This document shows, in pieces, positions 6,857 through 14,204 of a stretch of DNA of 40,706 nucleotides. Source of the stretch: Bacteroidales bacterium (lineage in GTDB: Bacteria > Bacteroidota > Bacteroidia > Bacteroidales > F082); NCBI GenBank assembly GCA_013141455.1, contig JABFQW010000024.1:1-40706 (forward strand), in the 5' to 3' direction. The notes beneath the pieces were generated by a model. That model was not told the DNA's origin, did no database searches, and saw only the letters and a list, made by a program, of their open reading frames with translations. The first letter of the stretch is position 1. Every line of letters starts with the position of its first letter. Both the position numbers and the translations under genes were made by a program.

Positions 6857-8347
6857 ATGCAGAATTTAAAAGAACATATATCCGGAAAACTATTCCATGT
6901 CATTTCTCAGGTTTGCGATGAGATGGAAGTGAAAGCCTACGTGATTGGAGGTTTCGTGCGGGATATTTTATTGAAACGTGAATCAAAAGATATTGATATT
7001 GTGGTAGTTGGTAGTGGAATTGAGGTTGCCAAACAAATTGCGAAGAAAATTGGCAGAAGCACCGATGTTAAATTTTACGGTCAGTTTGGAACCGCCATGC
7101 TTCGGTTCAACGATATGGAAGTCGAGTTTGTTGGCGCACGCAAAGAGTCGTATCATCATTATAGCCGTAAACCAATGGTTGAAGATGGTACGCTTGTCGA
7201 TGATCAAAACCGACGCGATTTCACGATCAACACGCTGGCAATCAGTCTGAACCAGCTTACTTTTGGTGAGTTGATTGATCCCTTTGAGGGACGGTTTGAT
7301 TTGAAAGCTAAGATACTGCGAACTCCGCTCGATCCTGATATCACCTACTCCGATGATCCATTGCGCATGATGCGTGCCATACGGTTTGCAACACAACTGG
7401 GGTTTACCATCGAAAAACATTCTCTCGAAGCAATTTCAAGAAATAAAAACAGGATCAAAATTGTCTCCGGTGAAAGGATCACCGACGAATTGAATAAAAT
7501 CATTCTTTCTCAAAAACCTTCTGTTGGTTTTAGTTTACTCTTCGATACCGGCCTGTTGCAACACATTTTCCCTCAGATGGTTGCACTTCATGGTGTTGAA
7601 ATAATACAGGGAAAAGGGCATAAAGACAATTTTTATCATACCCTCGAAGTACTCGATAATCTGGCGCAACACAGTGGTGATCTTTATTTACGATGGGCCG
7701 CTATCCTGCACGATATAGCCAAACCGGCTACCAAGAAGTTTGATCCGCAGCAGGGCTGGACATTTCATGGTCACGAGTTTCGTGGTGCAAAAATGGTTCC
7801 GGTGATCTTTAAGAACCTCCGCATGCCGCAAAACGAAAACATGAAGTTCGTGCAAAAACTTGTACTACTGCATCTTAGGCCGATTGTGCTGGCACAGGAA
7901 ATCGTCACTGATTCGGCTGTAAGGCGTTTGTTGTTCGATGCCGGTGATGATATCGATAGTTTGATGTTGCTCTGCGATGCTGATATCACTTCAAAAAATG
8001 ATTATAAAGTAAAAAAATACCGCGATAATTTTCAATTGGTCAGGCGAAAGCTGAAGGAAATCGAAGCCAAAGACAATATACGCAACTGGCAACCGCCGGT
8101 GAGTGGCGACGTCATCATTCAGGTTTTTGGGATCAAACCGGGTATTGAAGTCGGAATTATTAAAACAGCCATTCGTGAAGCTATTTTAGATGGATTGATT
8201 GGAAATAATTTTCAGGATGCCTATGGTTTAATGAAAGCAGAAGGCCTGAAACTTGGGTTGCATGTGCAATATGAAGTGAGTGAAGCGATTGTCGTGAAAA
8301 CCAATGGCCCCGTACCTACGGTCAGCAATGATGAAACCACAAAATAA
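6857..8347 (+). CDS. cca: CCA-adding tRNA nucleotidyltransferase / poly(A) polymerase family, with HD domain
   Basis: Adds or repairs the 3' CCA end of tRNAs in the cytoplasm. The 496-residue protein has a class II nucleotidyltransferase head: YVIGGFVRD near residue 25, the catalytic DID in KDIDIVV, and RRDFTINTLA. These are followed by an RNA-binding region, an HD domain (ILHDIAKP) and a C-terminal domain. Length and layout match Bacteroidota CCA enzymes. The frame is open 31 codons upstream, but those residues lack family character and a promoter box lies just before 6857. Its last 20 bases overlap miaA, making a two-gene tRNA-maturation operon. Confidence 0.9.
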   Translation: MQNLKEHISGKLFHVISQVCDEMEVKAYVIGGFVRDILLKRESKDIDIVVVGSGIEVAKQIAKKIGRSTDVKFYGQFGTAMLRFNDMEVEFVGARKESYHHYSRKPMVEDGTLVDDQNRRDFTINTLAISLNQLTFGELIDPFEGRFDLKAKILRTPLDPDITYSDDPLRMMRAIRFATQLGFTIEKHSLEAISRNKNRIKIVSGERITDELNKIILSQKPSVGFSLLFDTGLLQHIFPQMVALHGVEIIQGKGHKDNFYHTLEVLDNLAQHSGDLYLRWAAILHDIAKPATKKFDPQQGWTFHGHEFRGAKMVPVIFKNLRMPQNENMKFVQKLVLLHLRPIVLAQEIVTDSAVRRLLFDAGDDIDSLMLLCDADITSKNDYKVKKYRDNFQLVRRKLKEIEAKDNIRNWQPPVSGDVIIQVFGIKPGIEVGIIKTAIREAILDGLIGNNFQDAYGLMKAEGLKLGLHVQYEVSEAIVVKTNGPVPTVSNDETTK

Positions 8348-9254
8348 AAAGTTTCTTTTGGTTGTCGCCGGACCAACAGCTTCGGGTAAAACTACGCTTG
8401 CTATTCAGCTGGCCCGGCATTTCAAAACCGAGATTGTATCAGCCGACAGCCGCCAGTTTTACAAAGAACTTGCTATTGGAACTGCTGCGCCAACAAATGA
8501 TGAACAAAGTCAGGCAAAACACCATTTTGTTGGAAATATAAGCATCCATGAATCGTTTGATGTGGGAACCTACGAAAATTTGGCGTTAAAATTACTTGCG
8601 CAGTTGTTTGAAAATCATGATATTGTAATACTTAGCGGTGGTTCGGGTTTATTTATTGATGCCGTTTGCAACGGACTGGATGATTTGCCTGAATCATCGA
8701 CTGAGATTAGAAATAAAGTGCAGGCTATTTATGATACTGAAGGCTTGTCAGGTTTACAGAATCAGTTGAAAATACTTGATCCTGAATATTTTGAAAAAAT
8801 GGATGCACAAAATCCACGACGATTGCAACGGGCGCTTGAAGTTTGTTTTCAAAGTGGTAGAACATACACCTCCTTCCGATCTGGTTTAACAAAAGAACGT
8901 CCATTTTCTGTAATTAAGATTGCCATTCAAACGGAAAGAAACGAATTGATCGACCGGATCAATCAACGTGTTGATGACATGATGCTCAACGGTTTGCTCG
9001 ATGAAGTGAAGGAATTGCCCGCAGATAGTAATTTAAATGCCTTAAATACCGTCGGTTACAAGGAATTGTTTGATTATTTGAAAGGGAATTGCACGTTGAA
9101 TCAGGCTGTTGAAAAGATAAAAGTGAATACCCGACGCTATGCAAAAAGGCAGATGACCTGGTTTCGGAATAAAAGTGATTATCATTGGTTTCAAAGGAAT
9201 GACTTCGACTTGATTGTCACTTTTATCGGCCAGCAACTGAAAGTGGTTGATTAA
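8328..9254 (+). CDS. miaA: tRNA dimethylallyltransferase
   Basis: Transfers the dimethylallyl group of DMAPP to N6 of A37 in tRNAs that read UNN codons. The protein has 308 residues. It contains the P-loop GPTASGKT (about residues 15-22), the substrate-binding DSRQFYKEL segment, GGSGLFIDAV and a QR-rich PRRLQRALEV helix, all diagnostic of MiaA. Two adjacent ATGs (8328 and 8331) fit; a further in-frame ATG at 8304 would add eight residues without family similarity. The gene starts inside the 3' end of cca. Since MiaA modifies tRNA-Phe and tRNA-Tyr, it could affect decoding of the Phe/Tyr leader peptide just downstream; this link is inference only. Confidence 0.93.
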   Translation: MMKPQNKKFLLVVAGPTASGKTTLAIQLARHFKTEIVSADSRQFYKELAIGTAAPTNDEQSQAKHHFVGNISIHESFDVGTYENLALKLLAQLFENHDIVILSGGSGLFIDAVCNGLDDLPESSTEIRNKVQAIYDTEGLSGLQNQLKILDPEYFEKMDAQNPRRLQRALEVCFQSGRTYTSFRSGLTKERPFSVIKIAIQTERNELIDRINQRVDDMMLNGLLDEVKELPADSNLNALNTVGYKELFDYLKGNCTLNQAVEKIKVNTRRYAKRQMTWFRNKSDYHWFQRNDFDLIVTFIGQQLKVVD

Positions 9255-9284
9255 AATTGACCGAATGATTTTTAATTATTTAAT

Positions 9285-9313
9285 TGCTTGCTATTAATAA
9301 AATTCTATTTTTG
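9285..9313 (+). promoter_or_regulatory. Promoter of the aromatic operon leader
   Basis: A TTG at 9285-9287 is separated by 18 bases from TATTTTTG at 9306-9313, a good match to the Bacteroidota -33/-7 arrangement. Transcription would start near 9320 and run through the leader peptide at 9375, then the attenuator, into pheA. Confidence 0.6.
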
Positions 9314-9374
9314 CCCAATCATTTTTCACAGAAGGAGTTGTTCTCCCGATAAAAAATGAATCAAACATGACATC

Positions 9375-9437
9375 ATGAAAGCACACAACACATCTTTGTT
9401 TTACTTCTTTTTTTATTATCTGCAGAAGCCGGACTGA
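9375..9437 (+). CDS. Phe/Tyr-rich leader peptide of the aromatic amino acid operon
   Basis: A 20-codon open frame in the leader of pheA. After MKAHNTSL it contains FYFFFYY (residues 9-15): four Phe and three Tyr codons in seven, then LQKPD and a TGA stop. The downstream operon makes exactly these two amino acids. The frame ends inside the 5' arm of an antiterminator and lies upstream of an intrinsic terminator. This is the arrangement of a ribosome-mediated attenuation leader, comparable in logic to pheL or hisL of enterobacteria but with unrelated sequence. No Shine-Dalgarno is evident, as for most genes here. The peptide presumably has no function beyond sensing charged tRNA-Phe and tRNA-Tyr. 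Confidence 0.8.
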   Translation: MKAHNTSLFYFFFYYLQKPD

Positions 9438-9479
9438 TGCGTTATTGCTTATAAAAAATAAATAATGTAAAAGTCCCGG
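9429..9479 (+). promoter_or_regulatory. Antiterminator pairing of the aromatic attenuator
   Basis: CCGGACT (9429-9435), the last two sense codons and first stop base of the leader peptide, can pair with AGTCCCGG (9472-9479) with a single bulged C. The second segment is also most of the 5' arm of the terminator at 9469-9495. A ribosome stalled on the Phe/Tyr codons (9399-9419) leaves 9429 free and permits this pairing. A ribosome reaching the stop codon covers it and lets the terminator form. Confidence 0.65.
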
Positions 9480-9500
9480 ATAGTTCGGGACTTTTTTTTT
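9469..9500 (+). terminator. Intrinsic terminator (attenuator) upstream of pheA
   Basis: A perfect 10-bp stem, AAAAGTCCCG (9469-9478) with CGGGACTTTT (9486-9495), has a 7-base loop and is followed by an uninterrupted T-run to 9500. It lies only 10 bases before the pheA ATG, inside the transcription unit. It therefore serves as a regulated attenuator, although it could also end miaA transcripts. Confidence 0.85.
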
Positions 9501-9510
9501 GCTTAAAAAT

Positions 9511-10410
9511 ATGACTCCAATAAAAGAAAACAGGATACGTGTTGCCATTCAGGGTGGATTTGGTGCATTTCACGAGATAGCCGCGAAACGGTTTTTTGGT
9601 GAAATCCCGATTGAAATTGTTCCGTGCGAAACATTTAACGATTTGTTCAACGAACTATCCGATAAAAGGGTTGATTGCGGTATCGTAGCCATGGAAAACT
9701 CCGTAGCCGGGAGTCTGTTACAGAATCTTGCCTTGTTGCGCGAAAGTGGATTGACAATCATGGGCGAACAATATCTTCGTGTTGTACAAAATCTGATTGC
9801 CTTACCGGGACAAACAATCAATGATATCAAAGAGATTCATTCACACCCTATCGCTATCCAGCAATGTCAGTTTTTTTTGAATGAGTTGCGGCGCAAGGGT
9901 GTTCGCATCATCGATTCGGCCGACACAGCGCTGAGTGTTAAATGGATCAGGGAAGAAAACCTTTTGGGAATCGGAGCATTGGGAAGCGAACTCGCAGCCC
10001 GGATGTATAACATGGAAATTTTGAAAACAGAAGTTGAAACCAACAAACGTAATTTCACACGTTTTCAGCTTATCACCGAAAGTGAGAAAGTGAAAGAGTT
10101 GGAACAGATTGCCAATCAAACGATTAACAAGGCAACACTATGTTTTTCACTCAAACATGAAGAAGGGCAATTGTCGCAGGTTCTTTCGGTATTATCATTT
10201 TATTCTATGAATCTTACCAAAATTCAATCGCTCCCGATCATTGGTGTCGAATGGGAATATTTCTTTTATATCGACCTTGTATTTAAAGATTATTACCGGT
10301 ATCAACAGGCACTCGGGGCGATTAAACCTTTAACAGAACATTTTCAATTATTAGGAGAATACCAACATGGACAACGGCCAACTGAAAATAAAACCATCAT
10401 TGAGGACTGA
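9511..10410 (+). CDS. pheA: Prephenate dehydratase with C-terminal ACT domain
   Basis: Converts prephenate to phenylpyruvate, the committed step to phenylalanine. The 299-residue protein has a periplasmic-binding-protein-like catalytic domain (residues 1-185): GGFGAFHEIAA, VAMENSVAGS, HSHPIAIQQC, and NFTRF, which holds the catalytic Thr. A regulatory ACT domain follows (about 205-290). In the ACT domain the usual GAL and ESRP phenylalanine-binding motifs are replaced by GQL and an IQSLP sequence. It has no chorismate mutase domain; that activity is on the DAHP synthase three genes downstream. ATG 9511 is preferred to a TTG at 9499 that lies in the terminator T-run. It heads the operon and is controlled by the attenuator. 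Confidence 0.93.
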   Translation: MTPIKENRIRVAIQGGFGAFHEIAAKRFFGEIPIEIVPCETFNDLFNELSDKRVDCGIVAMENSVAGSLLQNLALLRESGLTIMGEQYLRVVQNLIALPGQTINDIKEIHSHPIAIQQCQFFLNELRRKGVRIIDSADTALSVKWIREENLLGIGALGSELAARMYNMEILKTEVETNKRNFTRFQLITESEKVKELEQIANQTINKATLCFSLKHEEGQLSQVLSVLSFYSMNLTKIQSLPIIGVEWEYFFYIDLVFKDYYRYQQALGAIKPLTEHFQLLGEYQHGQRPTENKTIIED

Positions 10411-11539
10411 ATTAGTCCAGGAATATTATTTTTCACAAAAACTAAGGCAGATTGAGGAAATGCGAAAAGCAGGAGCCGAAATCATTAATCTTGGTATCGG
10501 AAGTCCCGATCTTCCTCCTGCAACGAATGTCATTAATAAATTAAGTGAAGCTGCCGGAATGCATAATACGCATGGTTATCAAAGTTACAACGGCATTCCT
10601 GCATTACGCCAGGCATTTGCTGATTGGTATCTGAAATATTTTCATATTACACTTAATCCGGAAAACGAGATTTTACCGCTGATTGGTTCTAAGGAAGGTA
10701 TCATGCACATCAGTATGGCCTTTGTAAATGAAGGCGATGAAGTATTGGTTCCAAATCCTGGCTATCCGACCTATGCAGCGGTCACAAAATTAGTCGGTGC
10801 GAAAGTCAGGTATTATAAGCTGGATGCCTGTCGCAACTGGTATCCAGATCTTCAGGAGCTGGAGAATAGCGATTTGAGCCGGGTGAAAATCATGTGGGTA
10901 AATTATCCGCACATGCCAACGGGAACCAATGGTAATAAAAAACTATTCGATGATCTTGTTGCTTTCGCACACAAACACAGTATTTTGATAATTAACGATA
11001 ATCCTTATAGTTTCATTTTAAACAATAAGCATCTGAGTTTATTATCGGTGGATGGGGCAATGGATATTGCGCTGGAACTCAACTCGATGAGTAAATCGCA
11101 TAATATGGCCGGTTGGCGGATTGGTATGGTGGCCGGACACAAAGAGTATATCTCGAACATCGTTAAAGTGAAAAGCAATATGGATTCGGGTATGTTTCAA
11201 CCCATGCAATTAGCTGCTGTTGAGGCATTAAACAGCGCAACAGCATGGCATGATTCGGTGAATGAGATATATCGGAAACGACGAAAATTGGTCGATAGGA
11301 TCATGCATCAAATCAAATGTAGCTTTGACAGCTCACAGACAGGTTTGTTTGTCTGGGGCAAAATACCGTCAGGTTTTTCGGATGGTGAAGAACTTACCGA
11401 AACCATATTGCACAAAGCCCATGTTTTTATCACACCCGGTTTTATTTTTGGAGACCAGGGCAACGATTATATCAGGATATCGCTTTGTGCAAATGAAACA
11501 ATGTTAAATAAAGCAATTGACAGGTTATCAAATATTTAA
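10367..11539 (+). CDS. Class I/II PLP aminotransferase, probably for aromatic amino acids
   Basis: A fold-type I aminotransferase of 390 residues. The PLP lysine is K243 in SMSKSHNMAGWRIG, with NDNPYSF supplying the Asp/Tyr pair. Position between pheA and tyrA implies it aminates phenylpyruvate and 4-hydroxyphenylpyruvate, but the sequence is close to LL-diaminopimelate and aspartate aminotransferase-like enzymes. The conserved NPTG loop reads MPTG (NYPHMPTG, about residues 179-186), so the Asn that usually contacts the PLP O3' is Met. The start overlaps the end of pheA by 44 bases; no later Met fits the family N terminus. Confidence 0.85.
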   Translation: MDNGQLKIKPSLRTELVQEYYFSQKLRQIEEMRKAGAEIINLGIGSPDLPPATNVINKLSEAAGMHNTHGYQSYNGIPALRQAFADWYLKYFHITLNPENEILPLIGSKEGIMHISMAFVNEGDEVLVPNPGYPTYAAVTKLVGAKVRYYKLDACRNWYPDLQELENSDLSRVKIMWVNYPHMPTGTNGNKKLFDDLVAFAHKHSILIINDNPYSFILNNKHLSLLSVDGAMDIALELNSMSKSHNMAGWRIGMVAGHKEYISNIVKVKSNMDSGMFQPMQLAAVEALNSATAWHDSVNEIYRKRRKLVDRIMHQIKCSFDSSQTGLFVWGKIPSGFSDGEELTETILHKAHVFITPGFIFGDQGNDYIRISLCANETMLNKAIDRLSNI

Positions 11540-11545
11540 TTAAAA

Positions 11546-11635
11546 ATGGATGTAAAAATGAAAAATAGGAATAGTATTCCCGTAGTAAGATCAGTTGTCG
11601 ATTCACTATTGGGTTTCAGAAAGGGTATAACCTGA
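11546..11635 (+). CDS. Candidate 29-residue small ORF coupled to tyrA
   Basis: An open frame of 29 codons begins with ATG six bases after the aminotransferase stop and ends in a TGA that overlaps the tyrA ATG as TGATG (11633-11637). The peptide is basic and ends LLGFRKGIT. It could be a small protein, a translational-coupling device that delivers ribosomes to tyrA, or a remnant of an older gene. It is not recognised as a known family. Confidence 0.35.
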   Translation: MDVKMKNRNSIPVVRSVVDSLLGFRKGIT

Positions 11636-12480
11636 TGAAAGTGTGTATCGTTGGAATCGGATTAATTGGTGGTTCGCTCGCTATCGACCTGAAACGGCGT
11701 GGTTTTGCTGATACCATTGTCGGGGTTGACAGCAATATCCACCACCAGAATATTGCACTGCACAGCGGGTTAGTGGATGAGATTGATACCTTACAAAATG
11801 CAGTGAGTAAATCGGAATTAATAATATTGAGCACACCTGTGAATGTCAACCGCGAGATGCTGCCCGACATTCTGAACTGGATCGGGGAAACGAATAAAGT
11901 GGTAACAGATATGGGTTCAACAAAGGCCGGGATTGCCAATGCCGTTATCAATCACCCGAACCGCGGTCGATATGTGGCCTCGCACCCTATGGCTGGAACC
12001 GAATTCTCAGGCCCGATGGCTGCCATCGGAAAACTTTTCGATTACAAACATGCTATCATTTGTGATCCTGAACTTTCAGATGCGGATGCACTCGAAACAG
12101 TTATGGCATTGTACAAAACATTGAATATGAGGCTGTCGTATATGAAATCGGTTGAACATGATATTCATGTGGCTTATGTATCTCACATTTCGCATATCAC
12201 CTCGTTTTCGCTCGCATTAAGTGTTTTGGCTAAAGAAAAGGATGAAGGTACCATCCTGAAATTAGCTGGCGGAGGGTTCGATTCCACAGTGAGGCTGGCA
12301 AAGAGCAATGCTGAAACCTGGGCGCCGATCTTCTTGCAGAATGCTGAATATATCATCGAAGTGATGGATAGTTACCTCGAAAAGATGAACCTCTTCAAAA
12401 AGTATATTTTAGAAAAAAACCAGGACGGACTGAAAGACCTTATGAATGAAGCAAATACAATCAGAAAAATCCTGAATTAG
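11635..12480 (+). CDS. tyrA: Prephenate dehydrogenase
   Basis: Oxidises and decarboxylates prephenate to 4-hydroxyphenylpyruvate for tyrosine synthesis. The 281-residue protein starts with a Rossmann motif (GIGLIGGS, residues 7-14) and continues with STPV, DMGSTKAGI and SHPMAGTEFSG, the prephenate-binding signature. A helical dimerisation domain follows from about residue 170, with HISHITSF and GGGFDSTVRLA. No ACT or chorismate mutase domain is present, so feedback control would rest on the DAHP synthase and the attenuator. The start codon overlaps the stop of a small ORF. Confidence 0.93.
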   Translation: MKVCIVGIGLIGGSLAIDLKRRGFADTIVGVDSNIHHQNIALHSGLVDEIDTLQNAVSKSELIILSTPVNVNREMLPDILNWIGETNKVVTDMGSTKAGIANAVINHPNRGRYVASHPMAGTEFSGPMAAIGKLFDYKHAIICDPELSDADALETVMALYKTLNMRLSYMKSVEHDIHVAYVSHISHITSFSLALSVLAKEKDEGTILKLAGGGFDSTVRLAKSNAETWAPIFLQNAEYIIEVMDSYLEKMNLFKKYILEKNQDGLKDLMNEANTIRKILN

Positions 12481-12525
12481 ATTTAATGGAAACAAATTAT
12501 ATTTTACTAACGATACCAGAACTAC

Positions 12526-13620
12526 ATGAAAACAAAACTATTTATCGAACCCATTCAAAACTGGAGTATTTATAAAGGACGACCCTTGCTTATTTCTGGT
12601 CCGTGCAGCGCTGAAACTGAGAAACAACTGATGGATGCAGCATTTCAACTCGCTGCCTTAAAAAAAGTTGATGTTTTCAGAGCCGGAATCTGGAAAGCAC
12701 GTACCCGTCCAAATGCATTTGAAGGTGTTGGTACCGAAGGTCTTAAATGGTTGAAACAGGTGAAACACGAAACCGGTATGCCTGTTGGTACCGAAGTCGC
12801 CACCCAAAAACATGTGTATGAGGCTATTAAATTTGGTATCGATGTGTTGTGGATAGGTGCCCGCACCTCGGCAAATCCTTTCGCAATGCAGGAAATCGCT
12901 GATGCATTGGTTGGTACCGATGTGATGGTTTTTGTAAAAAATCCGGTTAATCCCGACCTTGAATTGTGGATAGGAGCTATCGAACGTATTTATGCGGCAG
13001 GCATAAAACATCTTGGTGCCATACATCGCGGATTTTCCACCTACGAAAAAACAGCCTATCGCAATCAGCCCAAATGGCAGGTTCCTATCGAACTGCGTAT
13101 GCGGATTCCCGATTTGCCCATGCTTTGCGATCCAAGCCATATCGGCGGTGCAAGACCATATCTGTTTGAAATTGCACAGAAAGCCATGGACCTGAATTTC
13201 GATGGCCTCATGATTGAATCACATCCCGATCCTGATAATGCCTGGAGCGATAAAAACCAACAGATTACGCCATCAGGATTGAAAGATATGCTTGAGAGAC
13301 TGATATTCAGGCAGGCAATTTCGCACGATAGTAAATTTTTAGATATACTTGGCGAGCTCAGGATTCAGATCGATTTGTTCGACGATCAGCTTCTCGACCT
13401 GATGGAACAACGTATGCAGGTGTCTGAAACCATTGGTAAGTACAAGAATGACAACAATATCACGATACTTCAAAACCAACGCTGGGAAGAAATTATCCTG
13501 AAGGTAACTGCAAAAGGTTTGGACAAGGGACTGAGCGCTGAGTTTATTGATCAGCTTTTTAAAGCCATACATCTCGAATCGATCAATCATCAGATGCGGG
13601 TGATGAATGTAAATCCATAA
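12526..13620 (+). CDS. Bifunctional DAHP synthase (type I-beta) / chorismate mutase (AroQ)
   Basis: Catalyses the first step of the shikimate pathway (PEP plus erythrose-4-phosphate to DAHP) and also the chorismate-to-prephenate step. The N-terminal barrel (residues 1-265) shows GPCSAE, FRAGIWKARTRP, the GAIHRGFS segment and DPSHIGG. The C-terminal helical domain (about 275-355) shows LRIQIDLFDDQLLDLMEQRM, the AroQ chorismate mutase pattern. The order DAHP synthase then mutase is the reverse of the Bacillus fusion and is usual in Bacteroidota. The attached mutase domain probably gives allosteric inhibition by prephenate or chorismate. This is the last gene of the operon, and a mobile element lies 36 bases after it. 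Confidence 0.93.
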   Translation: MKTKLFIEPIQNWSIYKGRPLLISGPCSAETEKQLMDAAFQLAALKKVDVFRAGIWKARTRPNAFEGVGTEGLKWLKQVKHETGMPVGTEVATQKHVYEAIKFGIDVLWIGARTSANPFAMQEIADALVGTDVMVFVKNPVNPDLELWIGAIERIYAAGIKHLGAIHRGFSTYEKTAYRNQPKWQVPIELRMRIPDLPMLCDPSHIGGARPYLFEIAQKAMDLNFDGLMIESHPDPDNAWSDKNQQITPSGLKDMLERLIFRQAISHDSKFLDILGELRIQIDLFDDQLLDLMEQRMQVSETIGKYKNDNNITILQNQRWEEIILKVTAKGLDKGLSAEFIDQLFKAIHLESINHQMRVMNVNP

Positions 13621-13656
13621 GACTTTTTAAAAAAATAAAACAAAATCCTTTAATTA

Positions 13657-13940
13657 GGGTCTGCTGAAAAACAGATTACTCATTGATATTGAATAATATA
13701 AATGATGATTTGCGAGAAAGAAGTGCAAGTAATTTTAAAGGGCAATCAAAAAATGCTTGCACTTAATATTCGGACTGTCTAACAATTATCCCAGAGGGAT
13801 AAAATATTTATAGAAAATAGATCAAACATGTAAATATGCGACCCCGGACGGGGTCGAATATCTTTCTCATCATCATTTTCTATAAACATATGACCTCTAC
13901 GAGGTCAATCCGAACCTTCAGTGGGTTTTTCAGCAGACCC
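13657..13940. mobile_element. 284-bp MITE-like element with perfect 16-bp terminal inverted repeats
   Basis: GGGTCTGCTGAAAAAC (13657-13672) and its exact complement (13925-13940) bound the element, flanked on both sides by TAATTA (13651-13656, 13941-13946), a likely target duplication. Inside are nested palindromes: AAGTGCAAG/CTTGCACTT (13721-13729, 13756-13764), TATAGAAAAT/ATTTTCTATA (13809-13818, 13875-13884), GACCCCG-GA-CGGGGTC (13840-13855) and GACCTC-TAC-GAGGTC (13892-13906). There is no coding frame. It lies immediately after the aromatic operon and may serve as its transcription end. Confidence 0.8.
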
Positions 13941-13968
13941 TAATTATGGGATCAATCTTCAATAAAAT

Positions 13969-14150
13969 CCTTCGACTTCGCTCAGGATAACAGGCCTTAG
14001 ACACCCTCGTCTTGATGATGAGACAGGCTATTCAGGATGACTGTCAGTCTGGGCGTAGTCGAAGTAGGTCAGTCTGAGCGTAGTCGAAATAAGTCAGTCT
14101 GAGCGTAGTCGAAGACTGCATTACTAAACTAAACACCAGTGAATTTTAAA
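13969..14150. repeat. Palindrome/tandem repeat block with three 25-bp units
   Basis: The block opens with CCTTCGACTTCGCTCAGGAT (from about 13969). It then has three consecutive 25-bp units starting GTCAGTCTGRGCGTAGTCGAA at 14043, 14068 and 14093. It ends with CTAAACTAAACACCAGTG (to about 14140), which matches 14 of 18 positions of the terminal repeat of the 2508-2631 element. The other end of that element is missing, so this is probably a decayed or rearranged copy. With 13657-13940 it fills most of the 584-base gap between 13620 and 14205; the remaining 50 bases show nothing. Confidence 0.65.
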
Positions 14151-14204
14151 ACCATAATATGGTTAACCTCTACCACCTTATTAAAAAAAATGAGTTTGTA
14201 ATTA

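Noticed and set aside
9294-9548. 84-residue minus-strand open frame over the pheA leader
   Set aside because: It runs antisense through the promoter, leader peptide and terminator; its residues are explained as a shadow of those elements.
13892-13906. GACC hairpins considered as a CRISPR or tRNA-like element
   Set aside because: They are isolated palindromes within one inverted-repeat element; there is no regular repeat-spacer array and no tRNA cloverleaf.
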